Assembly: GCF_030317105.1 (NCBI RefSeq)
Contig: NZ_JASZYG010000013.1
Coordinates: 99,739-163,738, forward strand
Direction: 5' to 3'
DNA length: 64,000 bases
From: Variovorax brevis
Lineage (GTDB): Bacteria; Pseudomonadota; Gammaproteobacteria; Burkholderiales; Burkholderiaceae_C
In this document: positions 59,880-64,000 of the stretch, piece after piece
Position numbering within the stretch: position 1 is the first letter of the stretch
Layout: each line of letters opens with the position of its first letter
Program-made: the position numbers and the translations under genes
The notes under the pieces: generated by a model
The model's database searches: none
Seen by the model: only the letters and a program-made list of their open reading frames with translations
Told to the model about the DNA's origin: nothing

Positions 59880-60385
59880 TCGGATTGGCTGCAGCTCTAC
59901 AGACCAACAGGCGACAAAGGTCGCAAACGCGGCCTGCATTGGGCATTCCACCTCTAAGCAGGCGTTGCGGTAACTGACGAAGGGTCGCCGTGACTGTAAC
60001 AAGACGTATTATAACACCGCTGCATTTAAGAGTCAGTCATTATTCGATTTGGTGTTAAGTGGGCGCCATTTCGGATGCGCCACAGGCTGCGAGTCGTGCC
60101 CGAAGCTCGGAGACATCTCAGGTCCTGGAGCCCGGTCGTGCGGGCGCTTTCGCGGTCGGCCAGGGAGGGGGCCAGCAGGCCCCAAGGACACAGAAGAAAG
60201 GGCACCCCTCACCGGCTGAACCACCACAGCCGGACCCCACGCACCCACAGCCTCGGGTTCCTGCACTGTTCTGGGACACCGGGGCCGCCGCATACTGAAA
60301 CATGGAACGAAATTCACCCCGTCCGGCGTCCGCATGCGCCGCCACTCTGCCCGCCCTGGCGCCTTGAATTGGCTGCTGATCCCGG
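59880..60385. other. Intergenic stretch
   Basis: The AT-richer segment 59995-60055 may carry the promoter of the minus-strand genes or another, but no clear -35/-10 pair stands out. 60060-60385 shows no convincing gene in either direction. Confidence 0.4.
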
Positions 60386-60790
60386 TGGCCCTGGCATGGG
60401 CTCGGAGTCCCTGGGGGACCTTGCCGATGCCTTTGACGTTCTTGGCACCGTCAGGCTGATCGATCTCCCGGGAGACGGATCGAACCCGGCGCCGGCCGCC
60501 TTCGACAAGTGGCCCCATTGCTGATCAGGCGGCCCAGGCAATCACTGATCCTGTCTACGTGGGCCATTCAACTGGGGGCATGTACCTGCTGGACAGCCCG
60601 GCACTGCGCGAGCACGTCAAGGGCATCGCCCTGGTCGACATCGCGCCTGATTCGTCCTGGCACCCGGCCTATGTCACCATGACCCAGGCCAACCCCCTGC
60701 GGGTTCGAGGCCACCGTGGCCGCCTACACTGCCGCGCCGACCTGGAGAACCTGACTGCCCTTGTGGTCGCCTCGGCTCCTTGGAATAAGG
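60386..60790 (+). pseudogene. Alpha/beta-hydrolase relic
   Basis: Pieces in changing frames read MGSESLGDLADAFDVLGTVR, LIDLPGDGSNPAP, AADQAAQAITDPVYVGHSTG, GGMYLLDSPALREHVKGIAL, VDIAPDSSWHPAYVTMTQAN and DLENLTALVVASAPWN. The serine nucleophile elbow GHSTGG is intact, but the C-terminal part with the catalytic histidine is missing and there are at least three frameshifts. It was probably a small lipase/esterase-like enzyme. Confidence 0.75.
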
Positions 60791-60848
60791 CACTCAGACG
60801 CAATAGATACCTCGAGACTTCGCCAACCGCACGCCTTGCCTGACTGGC

Positions 60849-60940
60849 ATGGAGGCCTGTGGCGGATCACAGCACTGGGGGCGTTGCCTGATCGCCATGG
60901 GGGCACGAAGTGAAGTTGATGCCGGCGACGCATCAAGAGC
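60849..60940 (+). pseudogene. IS110-family transposase fragment
   Basis: GMEACGGSQHWGRCLIAMG followed, one base shifted, by HEVKLMPATH is the MExCxxxxxWxRxLxxxGHxVxLMP block near the N-terminus of IS110/IS1111 transposases. Only about 30 codons remain. It abuts the hydrolase relic, which it may have disrupted. Confidence 0.6.
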
Positions 60941-61229
60941 TACTTCGAACACGAGCCCGTTCGCTATGCGGCCTGATTCAAGTTGGTTCATGCCGGCTCA
61001 AATAGCTACGTCTTCCGTCCAGACCGGAGGGAGTGAAAGCAGCGCTGGGAGGTACTAAACAATCGCGCTTGTCGACCAATACGCCGTGCGAGCTGGCAGG
61101 TGCAAGACTCGCAAAGGATCGAGCAGGACTGACGCCTTGACGTACGAGCCCCGAACCAAAAAGCACGCGCTAGTCGCCGTGGGAAGCTCAGTCGCCGACG
61201 TCGGCACCAAGAGCCCAATGGGCGAGTAT

Positions 61230-61376
61230 GGCCGCCCCTTCGAACTGGCAATCGCGCAGCGCCTCTTTGGCGTGGAGCGCGATCAAGCCGTAGAACGTGA
61301 GATGGGGCTGCAAGGTCACTGGGATTGGCATGTGAACTGCAATGTGCCCAAAAGGAGGCGAACCGCCAAGGGCCAG
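61230..61376 (-). repeat. Dispersed ~145-bp repeat, copy 2, with a conserved minus-strand reading frame
   Basis: It pairs with 36536-36679. In this copy the minus-strand frame stays open (61188-61403, up to 71 residues) and reads VHMPIPVTLQPHLTFYGLIA, LHAKEALRDCQFEGAAILAH, WALGADVGD. The start could be the ATG before PIPVTL (about 61332). The shared amino-acid sequence and third-position differences between copies point to a small protein-coding gene. Confidence 0.65.
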
Positions 61377-61822
61377 TACGCTGGGAAATAGGGCAGGCCA
61401 CATTTCGGCATTGGCCGTTGATCGGGCGAGAAAGTGGACTGGTGGAGGCCAGGTTCAATTCGAGTCGAAATGACTCGCCGACGTCACTCCGATGGTTCCG
61501 GACCGGTACGTGATGGCCCGCTCCAGCGCGAGGCTGACCGAAGCCGGCATCGAGTCCTCGGTCGCATCACCGGCGACAGCTACGACAAGGACTACCTCTC
61601 GCTTCCTACGCACTGCCATGCGGTCAAACCATCCCGGTCTGACGCAAGCCAATAGGCCTCCTCGAAAGCCGGTGCGGTCCACTGGCAATCACGTTGACCC
61701 ACAACCGTTGATTCAACCTGCTCGCGCCCTCCGCGACTGGCCCGGTCAAATTTGTATGAACTGATGCTGTTCGGCGGAGCCCGGCCTGTCGACAATGCAT
61801 GCCGTTGACCTGAACAGCCTCA

Positions 61823-62593
61823 ATGTACCTGCATCCTCTCATCGCAAGCGTTCCCGCAGCCGAACGGGCAGAGTTCATCCGGTTTGTCAAGCTGCGTTCC
61901 TACCGCCGCAATGCAGTCGTGCTGGGCGTGGACGAGTGGACGGATTGCATCTACTGCGTTGCCAATGGTCTCGTACGGGTCGTCATGCAACGCAATACGG
62001 ACAGCGAAGGCGTCACCACCGACTTTATTGGGCAAGACCGATTCTTCCTGAGTCCGAACCTCCAACGGGACCGCTATCAACCGGGGGCGACGCTCATCGC
62101 GGCGTTACCTTCTTCGGTGTATCTCGTACCCGTGCCAAAGCTTCGGACCTTGTGTGCCAAGTATCCGGAAGTGGCCATCGGACTGCTCGAGCTCGCCGTA
62201 AAGCGGATTGCCACGCTGCGTGGTCAACTCCGGCGTATCTCGGCGGCGCCATCGGAGCGCCTCTGGCGTATCCTTCACGAGCTAACCCAGCTTGCGCCAG
62301 TCGGCGCGGGAGGCTTCGACAAGCGCATCACCCAATCGGTCATTGCGTCCTACTCCGGGCTCTCCCGAGAGCAGGTGAACAAGACGATGCGCGAGTTGGA
62401 GGACCGGGGACTGGTCAGTAGGGACGCACATTCGATCCATGTCCCCTCTCATTTTGCGTCGACGGCCTTCGAAGAGCCCCTATCGATCGACGAAGTCTCG
62501 ACCAGCGTGGACGCCCAACTGGGGGATTCAGCTTTATTCACAGAATCATTCGACGATCTCGGTGAGTCGGCCACCTGGGCCCAGGATAAATAG
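61823..62593 (+). CDS. Crp/Fnr-family transcriptional regulator
   Basis: A 256-residue protein with an N-terminal cyclic-nucleotide-binding-like barrel (FVKLRSYRRNAVVLGVDEWT, DCIYCVANGLVRVVMQRNTD, SEGVTTDFIGQDRFFLSP) and a C-terminal winged helix (RITQSVIASYSGLSREQVNK, TMRELEDRGLVSRDAHSIHV). The phosphate-binding arginine of CRP (RSxxA) is not present and the FNR cysteine cluster is absent, so the ligand is unknown. About 35 extra residues follow the wing. No operator was identified. Confidence 0.88.
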   Translation: MYLHPLIASVPAAERAEFIRFVKLRSYRRNAVVLGVDEWTDCIYCVANGLVRVVMQRNTDSEGVTTDFIGQDRFFLSPNLQRDRYQPGATLIAALPSSVYLVPVPKLRTLCAKYPEVAIGLLELAVKRIATLRGQLRRISAAPSERLWRILHELTQLAPVGAGGFDKRITQSVIASYSGLSREQVNKTMRELEDRGLVSRDAHSIHVPSHFASTAFEEPLSIDEVSTSVDAQLGDSALFTESFDDLGESATWAQDK

Positions 62594-62909
62594 CCCGCCA
62601 AGGCTTGAGGGGGCGAGCGACGTGAAGTCATCGGCCCTCTTCGTCGTGCGCGGACAGTTGGGACTGCTATTCCCACTGAACGGGACTGGTTGCCCAAGCC
62701 CATCGAAGCCCATTGTTGATGGAACGCGCCTTCGCTCCAGAGAAACGGTCCCGAGTCCGCCTTGTCGAAAAAGAACTTTTCCAGTAGCGAAGGCGCAGTG
62801 CGAATGAAATACCATCCAGGCCCCATATGACCTCGACAAGTGCTTGTCATGCGGGACAAACTCGGTCGACGGTTTCAGGACTTCGGACTAGCGCAACCGG
62901 TCGTCGAAC
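62594..62909. other. Intergenic stretch between convergent genes
   Basis: No gene recognised; several short overlapping ORFs only. No strong hairpin with a T-run was seen. Confidence 0.4.
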
Positions 62910-63488
62910 CTAGTGATGCCGTGCATCGATCGGCTCCAGCTTCCAATCCTGTATGGCTCGATCAGTCTCATGCTTGCGAAATTCGTCGATCCGACGGCCG
63001 ATCAACTTGCTGGCCATTTCCAGGCGTTGAAGGTCCCGCTCCGTCAGATTCTCGTTCGATGCGAAGCTGAAACAGCACACGGTGCCGTAAACGCTGCCAT
63101 CGTTGAGAACGATCGGCGCGCTCAGGAAAGCCCCCACTGGGAACGGAGCTGACAATGCTGCAGCGACAGGATGCCTCGCAGCGTCCTGAAGCATCCCAGG
63201 CAAAAGGCCTTCGACGACCCTCTTGCAGTAAGTGCGCTCCAGCGGGTCGCCGTGGCCTTCCCGGATCACTTCAGTGTCGTCTGCATCCACACGCCGATAT
63301 ACGCGCTGACCGTCAACAAATTCAGAGACGAAGGCAACGTCCATTCGCAAGCTTTTGCGCAGCGCCTTTAAAACTTCGGGCACCGCCGAGTCGATCAGAT
63401 AGTCGCAACTGTCCGGCGTGGCAACGAGGACCTCCGACACCTTCACGTCGAAAGCGTCAATCTCGTAAAAACTCTCTTGATAACCCAC
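62910..63488 (-). CDS. GAF-domain protein
   Basis: A 192-residue protein from GTG 63488, chosen because AAGGAG precedes it by six bases; TTG 63503 is an alternative. A single GAF domain covers about residues 25-170 (ALRKSLRMDVAFVSEFVDGQ, YCKRVVEGLLPGMLQDAARH, FPVGAFLSAPIVLNDGSVYG, TVCCFSFASNENLTERDLQR). The YGTxCxFS pattern is that of light or redox-sensing GAFs related to phytochrome-type and diguanylate-cyclase inputs, but there is no output domain. It may bind a small ligand or act as a partner of the receiver protein at 58414; this is speculative. Confidence 0.8.
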   Translation of the reverse strand: MGYQESFYEIDAFDVKVSEVLVATPDSCDYLIDSAVPEVLKALRKSLRMDVAFVSEFVDGQRVYRRVDADDTEVIREGHGDPLERTYCKRVVEGLLPGMLQDAARHPVAAALSAPFPVGAFLSAPIVLNDGSVYGTVCCFSFASNENLTERDLQRLEMASKLIGRRIDEFRKHETDRAIQDWKLEPIDARHH

Positions 63489-63851
63489 GTTAGTCTCCTT
63501 CAATGCAGGGATTCATGATGGCACGCATAGGTATTTGCCCTTACGTCATTAGGTTTCCTTTCTCCTCGAAAGTGACGCCGCTCACGTTTCAGGTATGAAT
63601 GCCCCGAGCCTGTCTTCGTACCGCCATGTCTCCTGCCGCGCGGCCTCGCCGCGGATCGCAGGCCGCGAAGCAGCATCAAAGCGTTACTTCGCTTCAAACA
63701 TGGCGTGAGGGCAACATCGAAATGATCGCTGGCCTGCGGCGTGAGTTCGCGTTACTGTTGCCCGCACCGGAACACGTGACGGGGTGCCAAATTCAGCCGG
63801 CGCTACTGCATATGGAGCAGCCTCCCTGGCAAACCCGCTTCCGGGTCCTTT
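63489..63851. other. Intergenic stretch
   Basis: About 360 bases between divergent genes (GAF protein on minus, GntR/MocR on plus). It must hold both promoters, but no consensus pair stands out. Confidence 0.4.
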
Positions 63852-64000
63852 ATGAACCTCTACGAACGCTGCGCCAACGAGATTGCTGCGCTGATCCGCT
63901 CCGGGATGCTGCGGCCGGGCGATCGACTTCCCTCGGTGCGGGCTGCCAGCGCGGCCCGCGGCCTCAGCCGGACGACCATATTCGAAGCCTATTACCTGCT
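63852..64000 (+). CDS. GntR/MocR-family regulator, N-terminal part (runs off the window)
   Basis: From ATG 63852 the frame reads MNLYERCANEIAALIRSGML, RPGDRLPSVRAASAARGLSR and TTIFEAYYLL to the window end. The LRPGDRLPSVRxxSxxxGxSRTTxxxAYxxL pattern is a GntR winged helix as in MocR/PdxR-type proteins, which continue with an aminotransferase-like domain. That domain lies outside the window, so the subtype is a guess. Confidence 0.8.
   Translation, partial: MNLYERCANEIAALIRSGMLRPGDRLPSVRAASAARGLSRTTIFEAYYL

Noticed and set aside
60386..60790. Functional alpha/beta hydrolase
   Set aside because: The nucleophile motif is intact, but frame breaks and loss of the histidine-bearing C-terminus exclude it.
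1..64000. tRNA, rRNA or CRISPR array
   Set aside because: No cloverleaf-like segment with the conserved TTCGA arm, no rRNA sequence and no regularly spaced repeats were seen on reading; a covariance or CRISPR search was not possible here.

Overview
The window is 64 kb of GC-rich DNA from a betaproteobacterium. Its style points to Burkholderiales, most likely Comamonadaceae (Variovorax-like): several Bug-type (tripartite tricarboxylate) binding proteins, LysR and GntR regulators facing CoA-dependent catabolic operons, SCO and Hsp20 families, and relics of the AmmeMemoRadiSam and dnaE2 loci. The taxonomic call is an inference from gene content only.

Layout. 1-9.7 kb is an accessory patch packed with toxin-antitoxin modules: Phd/zeta (1.2-2.3 kb), a dead vapBC (4.6-5.2 kb), YlcI-like/ParE (5.4-6.0 kb) and a three-ORF ParE/Phd-like locus (7.8-8.9 kb). 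These lie among decayed genes (AmmeMemoRadiSam relic, transposase scraps) and a near-complete IS5/IS427-type element (6.03-6.96 kb). 10.1-13.1 kb is a tightly overlapped three-gene operon: a galactose-oxidase-like copper radical oxidase with all copper and cofactor residues, a secreted c-type cytochrome and a SCO copper chaperone. 13.1-17.2 kb holds a 107-bp MITE-like element, a dead IS110/IS1111 transposase, a conserved hypothetical gene and a dnaE2 relic.

17.2-32.1 kb is the metabolic core. A GntR/FCD regulator with an enoyl-CoA hydratase faces a long unidirectional array: aldehyde dehydrogenase, HpaI-type aldolase, acyl-CoA dehydrogenase, fumarate-reductase-like flavoprotein, CaiB CoA-transferase, GMC alcohol oxidoreductase, AEC carrier, D-2-hydroxyacid dehydrogenase and a TRAP transporter (DctP plus a fused DctQM). 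The same palindrome, AAAGTGT(T/A)GACAC, sits in the promoter of the first gene and again before dctP, so one regulator probably controls both halves. A Bug protein, a LacI regulator and a convergent Bug/TauD-type dioxygenase operon (with a candidate LacI operator) follow to 36.4 kb.

36.4-39.4 kb is a scar region with a dispersed repeat and a mazEF module. 39.2-44.4 kb carries a monooxygenase-like ORF, a LysR gene, a fusion protein with the aconitase domains in inverted order, and frameshifted Bug and isopropylmalate-dehydrogenase-like genes. 44.5-50.5 kb is a second CoA pathway (Bug, D-2-hydroxyacid dehydrogenase, VOC, HMG-CoA-lyase family, CaiB) read away from its LysR gene. 50.6-56.8 kb is mostly small hypothetical genes, including a HEPN-like overlapping pair. 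56.9-59.8 kb is a stress patch: two damaged hsp20 genes behind a sigma-32-like promoter, a receiver-only response regulator and a glycine-rich RRM protein with a clear terminator. 60-64 kb has a hydrolase relic, an IS110 scrap, the second copy of the dispersed repeat, a Crp/Fnr regulator, a GAF protein and the start of a GntR/MocR gene.

Frameshifts and truncations cluster in the accessory stretches (2-5, 13-17, 42-45, 50-57 and 60-61 kb), while the 17-36 kb core is intact. This favours real decay over uniform sequencing error, although single-base shifts near 43.89 and 57.26 kb could still be errors.
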